Source of the DNA: Venturia oleaginea
Lineage: Eukaryota; Ascomycota; Dothideomycetes; Venturiales; Venturiaceae
Direction of reading: 5' to 3'
Length of the DNA stretch: 64,000 bases
Assembly: GCA_013176395.1 (NCBI GenBank)
Contig: JABMLP010000003.1
Span: 1,736,001 to 1,800,000, forward strand
Position numbers and translations under genes: made by a program. The number at the start of each line of letters is the position of its first letter. Position 1 is the first letter of the stretch. Shown here one piece after another: positions 34,993 through 46,757 of the stretch. Below the pieces are notes generated by a model. That model did not search any database, was not told the DNA's origin, and saw only the letters and a list, made by a program, of their open reading frames with translations.

Positions 34993-35765
34993 TCCATGAA
35001 TTCGTTATTTCAAAACATATTCTCGAAGCCATATGTATGGTGTGATTGGATCAAGGACAAACGATGTGTAATTGAGATTCAGCCTGGTGATATTTGAGGA
35101 ATGCTTATCCACAGTCTTGTGTAATTAAGGTCTATGGAGAATTTTATTGGTTTGACGGCGCCGTAGTTGAAGCTGAGTTTGAGACTCGTGGAGGCCTGGA
35201 AGCGAGATGCGTCGTAACCCCTAGGAGAATGGAACCTGGAGAGTTGGCTAACCAACAGTAAGCAAATTGTGCTCTCACATGGGCCTTTTCTGTTGCTCTG
35301 CCTCCTCACTTCGGCGCAATCGATAGCGGTTGAATGTCCTGGCGGTCTCAGTATCTTGCCTTTGAGATCCTTTGCGCCATTGACAAGTGGACAACATTTG
35401 CGAGAAATGTGCAGCACACAGATCTAGCCATAGAGAAGCGCAGAGCTCCTGGGAAGATGCGCTCAAGGTATGAACATTCTCGCGCACGTGCGTTGAGATC
35501 CCATTGACGTCCGGGGCACTCATTTCGGGCTTCTAAATGTATACCTAGGATCTTTGGATATGTTGGAATCGGTCGCGGGCTTGTATTTGACTTATCTATG
35601 ATGCATTGAGCCCGGCTTCGTGGCGCAAAGATTGAAAGCTCGCCGAAGTTGACCCGCATTCGGATCGGGCATGGAAGCGAAGAATAGCAACATCATCAAC
35701 CATTATACTATATACCTATCGAAATACGTAAAGACATCGATTCTTGAGAGACTAGAGTCCCTTCC
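34993..35765. other. Convergent intergenic region
   Basis: 773 bp between the 3' ends of the HAD hydrolase and the FAD protein genes. Short antisense frames have no features. Nothing else seen. Confidence 0.45.
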
Positions 35766-37661
35766 TCACAAGCTCCTCCCGGCCTCTCGCTCCTCTCTCC
35801 ACATGTTTCTCTCCGTCTCCTTTACTCCAGGACCCTGATACACGCTTCCATATAGACCACTTGCCCATGCACTCCCTTCTCCCTCCTTCCCTGCTCCCTT
35901 GCTAGCCTTTCGTCGATACCAAGATCTGTAGTTGAAGAGGTAGTACAATCGAAAGCACAAGAAAGAGAATGTATCCCTTTCCAAATCGGCAGGATAATCG
36001 GCTCCCAAGCTTACGGCAGCGCTGATGCCACTAATACAAGCAACCTCATGTGCGTTCACCAACGTCCAACTGGCAGCAAATCTGGTATTCTTCTTTCCTT
36101 GAATCAGCCACATCCATGGAACTACGAAGGCGTAGTGAGTCCAACCATGGCAGAGTTGATGCCACCAGTCTTTGCGAATGATTTTGCTTTCGTCAATTTC
36201 TTCTAGATCCCATAGTTCTTGATCGCGGTCATTGTTGAGGAAGATTGTCTGAAAGACATGCTTTGAGAAGTCGATTTCTGGCGGGAATTGGGCCTGGTAG
36301 TTTGTGCAATCGAAGCACATTTCGAGCTTGCTCCTGTCGGTCGGATACGTTTTGATCAGGTACATGGGCTTGAAGCCGCCTTCCTTCTGAGCTGCTGATG
36401 TACGGGCTGACTGATCGATTCCAGAAAGCGAGGATACAGCTTGCTCGTCATTGTAGGCAATTTCATAGTGCTTCTTGATATACTCGGTGTCGTTATGGGT
36501 TACTGTGATGTCGTTCGCGAATTTGCAAGACCCCAGAATGCGGCGCTCCGCTGAAGATGCGGTCTTTGCGAGAATACGTTTGGCAGTGTCGGCTCTATAT
36601 GACCTGTTTAGCAGGCAGTTTGAATGAGACTTGTTAACAGCACTTACAGTACGCAGAGAACAATCTCATCGTATTCCTCCTGCGTCTCCTGGGCATCAGC
36701 ATCGGCATTACTATCCTCTTCAGGCGTCCACGCACTGTTGGGAATATGCTGATCCTTGACTGGTGTGCGTTTGATGGTCTTTACAGCTACGCCATGCTTG
36801 TCGCGTTTGACGATCTCGGTCAGCTCGGTGCTTAGTCGAACGCGAACTCCTTTCTTCTCCAGACTCTTCCTCCAGTCATCGTAGAAGTTGGAGAAATTGG
36901 GAAAGACGACCATGGGCGGAAGGTTGCTCGCGATACTGTGCTTATCTGGAGGGTACCACATCCCATAGGTTGGGCTCGTAGATAGTCTCTCCATGATCAT
37001 GCTAGGTACCTCAGGCGTGTAGTTTCCAGTGCCTAGGAATAGAGCGACCATGGGCAATGCTACAGTGTTTGCGAAGAACTCAGAGAAGCGGAAAATCTTC
37101 ATCAATATCTTGATTGGGACAAGAGCGAAGAAAACCTCGAACCAACGGACGATGCTTAGCATCTTGGCGAATCGAGCAATCTCCTTCTGGTGCGTGGCAA
37201 GGAGTTGGGTAGGGAAGACATTCGTCCAGAATGTCTCGTCTTTTCCGAAAGAGACCTGTGTATTGTTGAGCTTATGCTTCCCTTCTACGCCTATTTTCCT
37301 CCTACCTGCAATTTGACAGGATCAGCGTAGTATCCTTGTCGGGCAAACATGGTCATCGTATGATGGAAGATATAGGATCCACCTTGGACGCCCTGGTTGA
37401 GCCAGCTGGCTCCATACTTTTCTTTGTCAAGAGGTATGGAGAATGCTTGGCCTCCACAGTAGTCAACTGCGTCTATGAGAGTGATATCGAACTTCTCAGG
37501 ATGTTCAGCCAGGTGATGGGCGCATGACATTCCTATCGCCAATATCAATATCTATCCATGGTACAAGCGTACGAGGTCATCATACCAGCTGCTCCAGCGC
37601 CAACAACAAGCACTTTCTTCTTCTTGGGCGCATTAGACGCAGCGCCATTGGGTTTCGCCAT
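35766..37661 (-). CDS. FAD-dependent amine oxidase-like oxidoreductase
   Basis: Flavin-containing amine oxidase/NAD(P)-binding Rossmann family, common and largely uncharacterised in fungi. Four exons on the minus strand (37661-37586, 37532-37306, 37255-36648, 36603-35766) total 1749 nt, giving 582 residues. The dinucleotide-binding motif is KVLVVGAGAAGMSCAHHLAE, split by intron 1, followed by ITLIDAVDYCGGQAF. A second conserved area is SWLNQGVQGGSYIFHHTMTM. The middle has hydrophobic segments (WFEVFFALVPIKILMKIF) that suggest membrane contact. The C-terminal third contains TRFAASWTLVNAHEVACISG, where the Ala-x-Trp stretch resembles the FAD-closing segment of this family. The substrate cannot be told from sequence. 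Confidence 0.8.
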
Positions 37662-38860
37662 GGTCGGGAGTAACGGATCTGACGACTGTCGCATGCGGAA
37701 TGGTGCACGTATTTTGGAGAACCCAATACAAAGAGAGATCCAGTTCTGAGATGTTTATTCTTGGAAAACTTTCATTGTCTCTGCAGAGTTTGGTGCCATA
37801 AGAACGACGCGATGAACAATTGAAGCGTCATCATTGCCCGATCAGGAAGATCTAATCTAATCTAATCGGGCCCCTTCCTCGTTGATGATTCGACATCCCG
37901 ACAACCACTCGTAAAGATCCGCATCTGACTAGAGGTCATACCAAGGAATTAGAATGATCCACCCATAATTGCCTCCTCCCCCCTCCATCCATCTACTATG
38001 CCCACCACAAACCTGTGCTTCATACAAGATACCCATCTTGAATCACCACCAGCACTGGTATACGATATCAATCTGTTCGGAGATTGAGAGCAGAACAGTA
38101 GCATAAGGCTAGATGTCAATATCGGCATGGGTAGTGACGCTGTGGAACTGAAGGCATGCAGACACGCCATTTCTCAACGATCATGTCGAGAGAAAGTCAA
38201 AAAGTACCATCAACTCGAAATCGAACTTATAGCAAAAGGCAACACCACCACTCGATCCTCTCTCACTTTTCCTCAATCAACAAAAACGGAGGGCAAGAAG
38301 AATGAATATCTGGACGATCTGGGAATTGAATCCTGCAACTTATCAGAACTCGAGCTCATTCACCACGATGGAGGATGATACATACCAGGACCTTCCCCAA
38401 ACTGGGTTCAAAATATGATTGCAAATGCTATTTTGATGAATGACATCTGGATAAGACATAAAATATGTGTATCTGATGGAGATTAATAGCAGACGGATTT
38501 TTGCCTGTTCAATTTCTTGCATTCATTCAGTTTGAACAGGTCGGTATTAGCATACACTTCAACCTTGGATGATGACAGCTGTCTCACGGTACAGTTCGCT
38601 CAGTCGTCGGGGGTCAAAGATCCAAACCATAATTCATAACTAATCTGTAAACAACTCAATCCTATCGGGAGAGTCAGGGTATCTACAATGCAAACAACCA
38701 TGGAGCTGAAAATAGAGAGCAACATCACACCACGCTCCACTTGACTCAGAAATTCCCGACGCCAAAGCTAGCATCACCATAGTGGAGCGTCAACTTTGTG
38801 GCCCTTCACCTTTCCAAGACCTCAAACTACCTCTCAAAGAGCTTGACTTGGAATTGATCT
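37662..38860. other. Intergenic region, no convincing gene
   Basis: 1.2 kb between the FAD protein start and the lactonase stop. A small 83-codon plus-strand frame (38127-38378) shows no family features. A TAATCTAATC word is repeated at 37855-37868. Otherwise nothing recognised. Confidence 0.4.
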
Positions 38861-40045
38861 CTACTCATCCCAAACAGTATTCAAGGCACCGCGATCTGGG
38901 GCAATGCCGATAGGAATCGATGCAATAACATTACCAATGGCGCCAGTGACCAAATCCCTCGCTAGTATGGCCATTTTCGCGCTCACGTACAAGCTCACTG
39001 CGATCTTATCTCCAGCCTTGTTGAAGGAGAAATGGCGAGGAGAGATGCCACCTGCAGCTGCGAGGCCTTTGAATGTGAGGCTAGCATCTGCACCGATCGC
39101 GAAGGTTGCAAGAGAGTCGGACGCCATGTCGGTGCCATTGTTGAAGGACTTGTCATTTCTATTGGACACAACAAGGAATTTGTTGCAAGGAGATACTAGG
39201 ATCTCACCTGCTCCGGCTGTAGGGACGATTGTGGCAGTACCGAAAGTGCTGGTCTTGCTGACCTCCTTGAATTCCATACCGCCATTGGCAGGGTAAGAGA
39301 CCTTGTAGGCCGTAATTGTGTTATCGAGCTCGGCGACCAAGAAGAGATAGAGGTTCTCGGTTGTGTTGGGGGCTCCCTGTGGTTGCCAGAAGGCAGCGTG
39401 ACGAGGGCCTGATCCCTGCTTGGCCTTCAATGGGGGATGTTCTGTTAGGGTGTCGTTGTTCGTGGTGGGACCCCAGCACATCACACGAACCAAATCGGCA
39501 CCCAAGTCAGGCATCAAGATGAACTTGCCGGAGGGATCGAGAAGGGCTTGATGTGGGTGCGGACCGGACTGCCGACCAGCGGGGCCAGGAGGAGTGATGG
39601 CTGTGAAATTGGCCTGTTGAACAACCCTCATCGAAGTAGTGTTCTGAAAGCCGATGGTCGCCACTTGGCCCGAGTAATGGGCTATCGCCATTCCTCGGAA
39701 ACCTTTGTCTCCGAAGATGGCACCGCTCACTGGTCCTGGTGCCGTCAAGTTGATGTGAGAGGCCAGCGATAATTTGCCTGTCTGGCTCGTTGTGTATGCT
39801 GCGATGGTGCCATTCGGGGTTGCATTACCCTCGTCAATGCAGTAGAGGAGTTTGTTGTTTTTGTCCTGGACCAGCCAGGAAGGACTTGAACCACAATTCT
39901 TGTCGACGGAGATTGCGCTGAGTGCTTTGCCGTCGAAAATGACGCTAGTCAAATTACCATCATACGCGGCGACGTAAAGATTGACAGCAGAGACAGCTTG
40001 AAAAGCCGTTGCTGCTGCTGCTGCTGTGAGCGAGAATGTACGCAT
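38861..40045 (-). CDS. Secreted lactonase-like protein (6-phosphogluconolactonase/carboxymuconate cyclase family)
   Basis: A single 394-residue exon. The N terminus MRTFSLTAAAAATAFQAVSA is a signal peptide, with likely cleavage before VNLYVAAYD. The rest has the repeated strand pattern of a seven-bladed beta propeller of the Lactonase (PF10282-type) family. Typical pieces are GPHPHQALLDPSGKFILMPD, KQGSGPRHAAFWQPQ, ISPRHFSFNKAGDKIAVS and several N-glycosylation sites (NLT, NTT, NGT). Members act on lactones from sugar or aromatic breakdown; secreted fungal versions are uncharacterised. It is not next to other aromatic-degradation genes. Confidence 0.88.
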   Translation of the reverse strand: MRTFSLTAAAAATAFQAVSAVNLYVAAYDGNLTSVIFDGKALSAISVDKNCGSSPSWLVQDKNNKLLYCIDEGNATPNGTIAAYTTSQTGKLSLASHINLTAPGPVSGAIFGDKGFRGMAIAHYSGQVATIGFQNTTSMRVVQQANFTAITPPGPAGRQSGPHPHQALLDPSGKFILMPDLGADLVRVMCWGPTTNNDTLTEHPPLKAKQGSGPRHAAFWQPQGAPNTTENLYLFLVAELDNTITAYKVSYPANGGMEFKEVSKTSTFGTATIVPTAGAGEILVSPCNKFLVVSNRNDKSFNNGTDMASDSLATFAIGADASLTFKGLAAAGGISPRHFSFNKAGDKIAVSLYVSAKMAILARDLVTGAIGNVIASIPIGIAPDRGALNTVWDE

Positions 40046-41433
40046 GGTTAGTGGGTTGATATTTGTGGTAGATTTGCAATGAAGTCGAAGATGAGGCTGA
40101 AAGATAGAGTGGTAATGAAGTGAGAAGCTGGCGAGGATTTGACCTTTATATCGACGATTTATTGTCGATTTAGCGCTTGCGTGAGGTTTGAATAAAGGAA
40201 GCTCGTGAACAAGATGCTGTTGGAAGGCCGGAATGTGGAATGAACAAATGATGATTCAACGACAAACGACACGCTGAATGACAGGTCTGACTAAATAAGA
40301 AAGATGTGAAGGACAGGACATGATATGTAGATGGAGAGCATAGCTTATGTTAGTGGGTGGTGATGGCTGGGCATCAGCTCTGACAGCTACCCCCTAGTTC
40401 TATCTGGGTAAAGGCGAAGCAGAGAAGCCCGCCTCGTCCACACAAGGCGAAGCAAGCAAGACAACCTTGGAAGCCGCGGTGATGATGGAGGATGAGGGTA
40501 AAATACGTTTGTTTCATGTTTGTTGTGTCAGCGTTCGTTGGTTCGCTGCGGCGACAACTGCGCTCGTTTCGAAACCTACAGCTCATCAGGGCATCTCCCT
40601 TCTCCAGCTTTTCTTCAACCTCCAATCATCGCTCAGTCTACATCTACACTCCTCATCCTTCAGACACCGATATCAGTGTGACTCAATCCTCAGCCTCCTC
40701 TTTCCGGGGAGCTGGACTTGCCACTTGAATTGGCCGAATGCACGGCTGTGCCGGGTCAAGAAAGAAGAAACCGCTGCTGTCTGTACAACTGAGAGTATCT
40801 CGCATCGCTGCTGGAACCATTCATGAATTGTTCCTCAAGTGACTCTTGTCGGACATAAGTTGATGAGCCGGCTGTAGTATAAAGGGGTCTACCACTCAGA
40901 TTTGGTCTGTCTTAGTGTTTGCATCGTCTTTGGAGTTCACGCTTCAGCTCCATACTCGACTTGCAGACTCCGTTTATCTCCAGACTCAATGTGGAAACCA
41001 TAAGATCATTAGCAGTGCCCTGATTCCAAATCATCCCAATTTTGGTAGCATTGATTTCGACTTCTATATAATGTACTAGACTGAGCCGTCATTGAAATTC
41101 GAAGATGGAATCACAGATGATCGCTTGTATGATATAGGATCCGAATCAGTTCGAGGCCTTCCTGAGACTATTGGGTTTGTCGAAGACCAAGTATCTGAAA
41201 AATCGTATACCACGGTCATGACCTCTTTCTCCAGCGAGAGCAGAGAACAAGGGAGCTCCGCAATATTTCTCTACAACAAGGAAAGTCGACCCAATTATAG
41301 ATAGCATGCTCAAAGCATTGTTTAAACGTTTGACAAAATTTGCTTCAACATCTATCCTGAGCGAATTAATTGCAGTCTGGCTCATTGTATAGGTGTAATG
41401 CAAGAACAGGGGCTATCATTTGACTTTGCACGC
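40046..41433. other. Lactonase promoter and upstream region
   Basis: About 1.4 kb. The first part is the lactonase promoter. Further out, a plus-oriented TATAAAGG at about 40877-40884 precedes no recognisable coding region. Small open frames at 40374-40826 have no features. Confidence 0.4.
40144..40150 (-). promoter_or_regulatory. TATA box of the lactonase gene
   Basis: The minus-strand reading is TATAAAG, about 100 nt upstream of the lactonase start codon. The distance fits a core promoter with a leader of about 70 nt. A TATA box is expected for a regulated secreted-protein gene. Confidence 0.5.
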
Positions 41434-41806
41434 CTATTCCGTCCACAAACAAGGTCCATCGTACAAAGCCGTATGATCCGGTCTCTTGCCATCGTTGAAT
41501 GGAACTTGCAACACCACCGTGTCGGCATCACTTGGGTACACCGTTGCGTGGCCAAATTTGGATACCGCAGTTGTATCGGCAGCAATGATCAGTCGGCATT
41601 TGCCACCCTGTACCCATGCTGATGATGTCGATGAGACTGTTGTGCCTGGTAGAGTATTGTGTACGAGACCATAGATGAATAACACATATCTGTTTGATAT
41701 GTTAAGGCACAGGGTTCCTCAAATCTGACTGCGCAGGGCGCTCGGACCCACCATCCCATCTCAATTTCCACGTATACACCAACTTATCGCTCAATTTACC
41801 ACCACC

Positions 41807-43044
41807 ATGGCGCCTAGAACACCCAAAAGAAAGACTGCAAGGCGAGAATTTGACACCACGAAGAGAATGCGATTTTTCCAGGCCTGGGATTGCAAGAATG
41901 AGGCCGACGGCGTCGGTACAATCGCATACCTCCCTGAAATCAATATAACAACTTCTACCGCACGTAGTTGGCTTAAACTACGAGAACTTATTGGTGATGC
42001 AGCATTCAGATCACAGAGAAAGAGCAGTTGCATCATAGGGCGGCCTACCAAAGTATCTGCTTCAGATCTTACCCGCCTTACGAACCAAGATGACCCCATA
42101 CACGAAAAAGGCTGGCAAGAACAAGCAAATTCCTGCCCGGCAAGCCTTCCGCAAAGACATTACAGCGTCACGTATACAATGCAGGGGCTAGGCGATTCAA
42201 GAAGCGTTATCAGAAGCAGATATCCCAGGCAAATCGGCCAAAGAGGGTTGAATACGGTAAAGAACACGAGAAAAAGACCATACTAGGCTTCTGGAGTTGG
42301 ATTTGGTTCACAGATGAAGCCCATTTTCAGTCAAAAGAACTCGCCAATGCACCTGAATATGAGCTACGCTTTCCAGGGCAAGAGAGAGGTGTCAATGAGG
42401 AGCTAGAAGGCGTTTTGGATGTTACTATTCACGTCGCCGGCGGCATCTTATACAACAAGAAAGGAAACCTCATATTCTACAAGGATCCGGCTGAGCCATC
42501 AGAGAAGGTCTGTAGGTAAGTCAAGCAGCCTAAACAACTCAAATACGAGCTGGATCCAGTGTACCAAGCCCGGCTGAAGGTCTGGCAAGACCTTAAGGCA
42601 AAGGAGGACGAAACACCAAAAGGAAACTGCATGACACAGGTTTTCTACGCCAAAAAGATACTGCCGCAACACATTGAAGCTATTCAGGCCTTGGAGAAGC
42701 GTCACCAGCGCAAATACTGGCTTCAAGAGGATGGTGATCCTTCTCACGGAATCAAGTCACCTAACAGTGACCCTGCAGTCATAAAAAGAGAAGCAGACCT
42801 TCTACTACTTATTCACCCTCCTCAATCATGTGACCTCAATCCCATTGAGTCTTGTTGGAACATCATTAAGTCCAGATTAGCTGGCAGGAGGTGGTCGTCG
42901 GTGGCTCACTTCAAGGCTGAAATCCAGGCAGAATGGGACAAGATAACGCTCACAATGATACGGAAAAGGATCAGAGAGATGCCAGAGAGATGTAAGATGA
43001 TTCAGCAAAGACTAGAGATCCATTGCAAGTCAAACGTGTGGTAA
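41807..43044 (+). pseudogene. Tc1/mariner (DDE_3-type) transposase, frameshifted
   Basis: It starts MAPRTPKRKTARREFDTTKR, with an N-terminal DNA-binding helix-turn-helix (TARSWLKLRELIGDAA). The catalytic triad is still visible: Asp in WFTDEAHF, Asp in EDGDPSHG, and Glu in CDLNPIESCWNIIKSRLAG. A frame change of one base lies at the CCCC run at 42094-42097, and a TAA stop interrupts the frame at 42517-42519. Otherwise the reading is continuous to the end at 43044. The two lesions and nearly perfect ends suggest recent inactivation. Confidence 0.8.
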
Positions 43045-43080
43045 ATAGCATAACACACTCAAGTTCAAAAGATGGGATCG

Positions 43081-43123
43081 CGGGTCCGAGCGCCCTGCGC
43101 GGTCAGATTTGAGGAACCCTGTG
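43081..43123 (-). repeat. Right terminal inverted repeat of the Tc1/mariner element
   Basis: The reverse complement of about 43082-43123 matches 41708-41749 with one T/C difference near position 23. The difference is a transition. Confidence 0.88.
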
Positions 43124-43842
43124 AGGTTTTGATATGTTAGGGTCAGCTTTTTGTTGAATCAACTGCGCCGGGCGTGTCCGTTCAATGAACGGCTAGTCTC
43201 GCTAGATCAGATTCAAGTGGGGATCGAGATCGCCGAACTTCTGATAACTATGATAAGTTACCGTTAGTTTTGCAATGTTGATCCCGAATTGCGTATTCTC
43301 CTCTGAACGCTACCTGCAGATTGAGTAGAAAACATGATAGGTGTCTCTCACTCGAGATAGATGCCGAGGAGTCCTCGCGAATTGAGACCAGAAATCCAAC
43401 GTTCTCCACCTCAGGTATGAAAACAGCTATGAACAGTAGCAGCCTTCGAAGAGATCGGACAGGGCCAAGTTCGAATCAACGACTCAGGTGTAGCTCTCAT
43501 CTACACTTCCAAACGGCTGTGCCTTCGTCCCTGTTGAATGACACCGTGGGCGGACATCTGGAAGGAAACCTCCATCAAACCTCGGAGGCAGTACCGTATG
43601 CGTGACATTTGCCATATCTCCCAAGAATAGGCTCAATGATCCAATGGTGCCTTGTCTGCCGATGCCTTAAAACCCGGTATTTGCCAGCCCTCGATTGCGG
43701 AGGCGCCATCTTTGCTACCAATCGCCGTCACATTCAGCGATGGTGTTTCAATGGTTAGGTGTGCAGCTGGTGAGTCTGAGTTTGCCGAAAGAAGTGGTAG
43801 TAGAAGTGACGAGAGTGATGGAAAGGATAGTGGTATTCATCT

Positions 43843-44844
43843 TCGACCTCTGGCAAAGTGGGTGACCAATGACTCGCCTACAAGGAAATATCTAAACCTT
43901 GAGTGCAAGTCTGGAGGCAAATTTGTAATGTATCAGTTCCAACCTCAAACTCGTATTTTTTGGATCTCAACGGCTGCCATGGACCGTCGCACCGTACCGA
44001 TAAGGAAATACCCTCGTTACAGATTGTGACACGACTGAAATCTTGGTCAACGCGTGTTCGGTACCGGAGTTGCACAGAGTACGACAAAAGTGATCCGAGA
44101 GCGCCAACAGAGTTCTGACCAGAGCCACTCGCAAAGTGGATGCTGTGTAAGGAGCAAAACGCGACTTCATACATCTTGGCGAGCGCTACATTTTGGGCCG
44201 TGCACAAAATCGGAGGCGGAAAAAACCTTTCTGCAAGCAGAAATGACACCGCGTGAGCAAGTAGTACGGTAGGCAGTCAACGATTCGGGTTTTTAAGAGA
44301 GTCTGCCATACTGCTCGATATGCGGGATGAATGCAGAAACATGTAACAGTATGGTCCGACCATGAAAGAGGTCCGGGTCACGGCAATATCTCCGAGAATG
44401 TTGATGTTCTCGGTCTGAACAGCGGAGGTGGACAAATCGAATCTTCGATGTTCGTGAGATCAATATGAACGTATACATCTTCAAGAAGTGACGAGCGAGC
44501 AGCGAACGAACCACATCAAGCAAGTGAGGCAAACAATGCGAAGAGAAGTGATTTTATATGGTTGGTAATTTTGGGTGCTGCAATATTATAAACATTCGAT
44601 CATAACCTCTCCAAAGTGGTATCCGCAGCTTCCTAACACATTATCTCCGATCACTCGTCGCACCGAAGTGCAGGAGTCAGTAGACAGAAGAACATCGCCA
44701 TTCCCTATACAATAAAAAGCAACGCTTTCGCGTGCTGCCAAACGCCTGCAAATACTCCAAGGCCGCGGCTCCATGCGATGGTACATGATGGCTAACAATC
44801 AGACAATCAGACAACCAGATCAAACGATCATACCCGAGTACAAT
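43843..44844. other. Region upstream of the broken gene and 3' of laccase
   Basis: About 1 kb, with the laccase 3' end and the former promoter of the secreted-protein gene. Minus-strand frames such as 44249-43878 have no recognised domain. I call no gene. Confidence 0.4.
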
Positions 44845-46616
44845 TTACAAGTGGCGGACAGCTCTTCTCTTGAGACCAGAGTCACCCTGAGAGAACCCGG
44901 TGATGGAGTCCTGGTACGCACCCCAAGACCTGCAGCCACCAGAGTAGTCATCGAGACTGCCGAGGGAGCCGACAATCTCAGAAGGACGCTCAAGGAATTG
45001 CACACCAAGACCACCGGAAATGTGGAATGGAATGTGGCAATGCATGAGCCATGCACCTGGATTGTCGGCTGGGAAGGCAATGATAGTATATCCACCAGCA
45101 TCGACTGTGTGGGTGTCACGACGAGGAGGGTTATCGAGATTAAGAGCGACACCGGATCCAGAACCAGCGCCATATCCAACAACCCAAAAGTCGTGACCGT
45201 GGAGATGAATCGGGTGAGGAAGAGGAGTATCGTTTTGGAGAAGCCAGAATGTCCAACCAGATCCGGTGATGGTAAGCCCGTTGTCGTTGGCTGGAAGAGA
45301 GTAGGTTCCGTTGAGAACATAGCTGATGGTTGGCGTCTTCCAAAGGATATCGATAGCCTCGCCATTCACCTTCCAGAAAACACCGGCTGTTGTGTCGAGG
45401 GTAAGATCGAGGAGGGTTGGTGAGCCAGAGGGAGATGGAACCGTGGTCTTCACATATGGAACAATGCTGGACTCCTCTATGCAGCCAGTACTCAATGTGG
45501 ACGAGCTGGAAGTTGGGTTGCCAGCGGTAGCACCAGAGTATGAGAAAATGGCACCTAGAGTGTCACCGTCCAAGTTTTTCTGATTGGGGCCATCACACTG
45601 TCCACCACCGGTAGCCATGCGGAACCAGTAGTTGCCGACGGCTTGGTTGGCGTCAATGATAACATCATATCGCTGACCAACAGCAATGACGAGAGACGAG
45701 GTGTTGTATGGAACGATTGGGATAAAGTCGGCAGCAACGACTGTGAAGGGATGGTTGTCAAGAGATACATGGATGTACTGATTGATCCCAGTGTTGACGA
45801 GCGTGAGCTTGTGCTTCTTGCCAGGAGTCAAAGTTGTTGTCGCGTACCTGCCAACCCCGCCAGTAACACCTGTACCATTATAGAGAAGAGATTGGGAAGT
45901 TGGAGGAGCTGCTGGGCGAGAGGCAAGAATCGTGAAGACTGGGCTGTCGAACCAATCGGTGATTGGAACGGTTCCCAAGTTAATGTCATAGTTCGCGGTG
46001 GATGGGCCGTTAATGGTGATTGGGCCTACAAGACCTTCGGCGTATTGGACAGAGAAATGGGAGTGATACCATGATCCTCCATACGCAGTAGCCTTGAAGG
46101 TATAGGTCTTGCTCTCGCCAGGCGCGATTGGACATTCGGTGATTCCATTAACGCCATCCATTTGGTTGGAGTGCAACTGGCGAAAACCATGCCAGTGGAT
46201 CGAAGTGCCATTATCCCTCAAAGAATTCTTCACAGTGATCTGAAGAGTGTCACCCCAATCGGCGACAATCTCTGGGCCCGGATATTGCCCGTTGAAGACC
46301 TGCATCTGCCTTGGGACGCCATCGGGGGACAAGGTCTGTGATGTGACTTCTAGGTTGTACTGTGGACGGGATTAGCAACGATGGAACTTTCCACTAAAAG
46401 ATGAGATGCGATGCTTACTGTGACAGTCTTCCCGGTGTCTGGGAACTTCAGATCCGTGTTGGTCGCGACGCTGAAGCCATTTTGCCAACAGCTTCGAGTA
46501 CTTGGACCGTTGACACAGGTTGCATCCTGTCGCTCGACAAGCTCCGGGACAGCAGCAGCAAGGGATGTTATTGTTAGGGCGAATAGGGCAGTGCCTATTG
46601 TCCTGGGTGAAAACAT
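44845..46616 (-). CDS. Laccase (asco-type multicopper oxidase), secreted
   Basis: Oxidises phenols and reduces O2 to water outside the cell. Two exons on the minus strand (46616-46419, 46359-44845) total 1713 nt, giving 570 residues. It starts MFSPRTIGTALFALTITSLA, a signal peptide, followed by a VERQ-type propeptide area. Copper ligands are in the four laccase motifs: HWHGFRQLHSNQMDG, GGSWYHSHFSVQYAEG, HPIHLHGHDFWVVG and HCHIPFHISGGLGVQF. The residue ten past the Cys is Leu, a typical type-1 copper neighbour. The end, DSGLKRRAVRHL, matches the DSG(L/I/V) site where asco-laccases lose a C-terminal tail on maturation. An upstream in-frame Met at 46682 is possible but gives a less typical signal peptide. 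Confidence 0.93.
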
Positions 46617-46751
46617 TACTATGGAGGTGTGGAGAGGTATATGAAAGGAAAGGAATCTCAACAGCTGTAATAATGGACGCAAGAGTAGGAAAGAACAAAA
46701 ACGAAGGCGTGTGTATGGAGAGTGCTTGGCTGGATTGTGGATGGAAAAGAG

Positions 46752-46757
46752 TTTATA
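46752..46757 (-). promoter_or_regulatory. TATA box of laccase
   Basis: Minus-strand TATAAA (within GATATAAACT), about 135-140 nt before the laccase start codon. The placement fits a core promoter. Confidence 0.5.

Larger units (their letters stand above)
41708..43123 (+). mobile_element. Tc1/mariner-type DNA transposon with decayed transposase (1416 bp)
   Basis: Terminal inverted repeats of 42 bp begin CACAGGGTTCCTCAAATCTG at 41708 and end at 43123, with one mismatch. The transposase lies between them on the plus strand. The element sits inside the minus-strand secreted-protein pseudogene. The host sequence TTTGATATGTTAAGG (41693-41707) directly abuts the left end and a near-identical copy, TTTGATATGTTAGGG, lies at 43128-43142, four bases past the right end. 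This is longer than the TA duplication usual for the superfamily. Confidence 0.85.
41434..43842 (-). pseudogene. Small secreted-protein gene broken by a transposon
   Basis: Two separated parts of one minus-strand gene flank the Tc1/mariner element. The 5' part starts near 43842 (MNTTILSITLVTS, signal-peptide like), needs a one-base frame change to reach LLSANSDSPAAHLTIETPSL, and continues to GSKDGASAIEGWQIPGF. Another frame change leads to ANVTHTVLPPRFDGGF. The 3' part (about 41706-41434) reads RYVLFIYGLVHNTLPG, WVQGGKCRLIIAADTTAVSK, then FGHATVYPSDADTVVLQVPF. I recognise this order as a family of small secreted fungal proteins with a cupin-like pattern; the function is unknown. The insertion and at least two frame changes mean no intact product. 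Confidence 0.6.

Noticed and set aside
38127..38378. 83-codon plus-strand frame in the lactonase 3' flank
   Set aside because: No family resemblance, no signal peptide and no clear promoter. Its composition is like the surrounding non-coding DNA.
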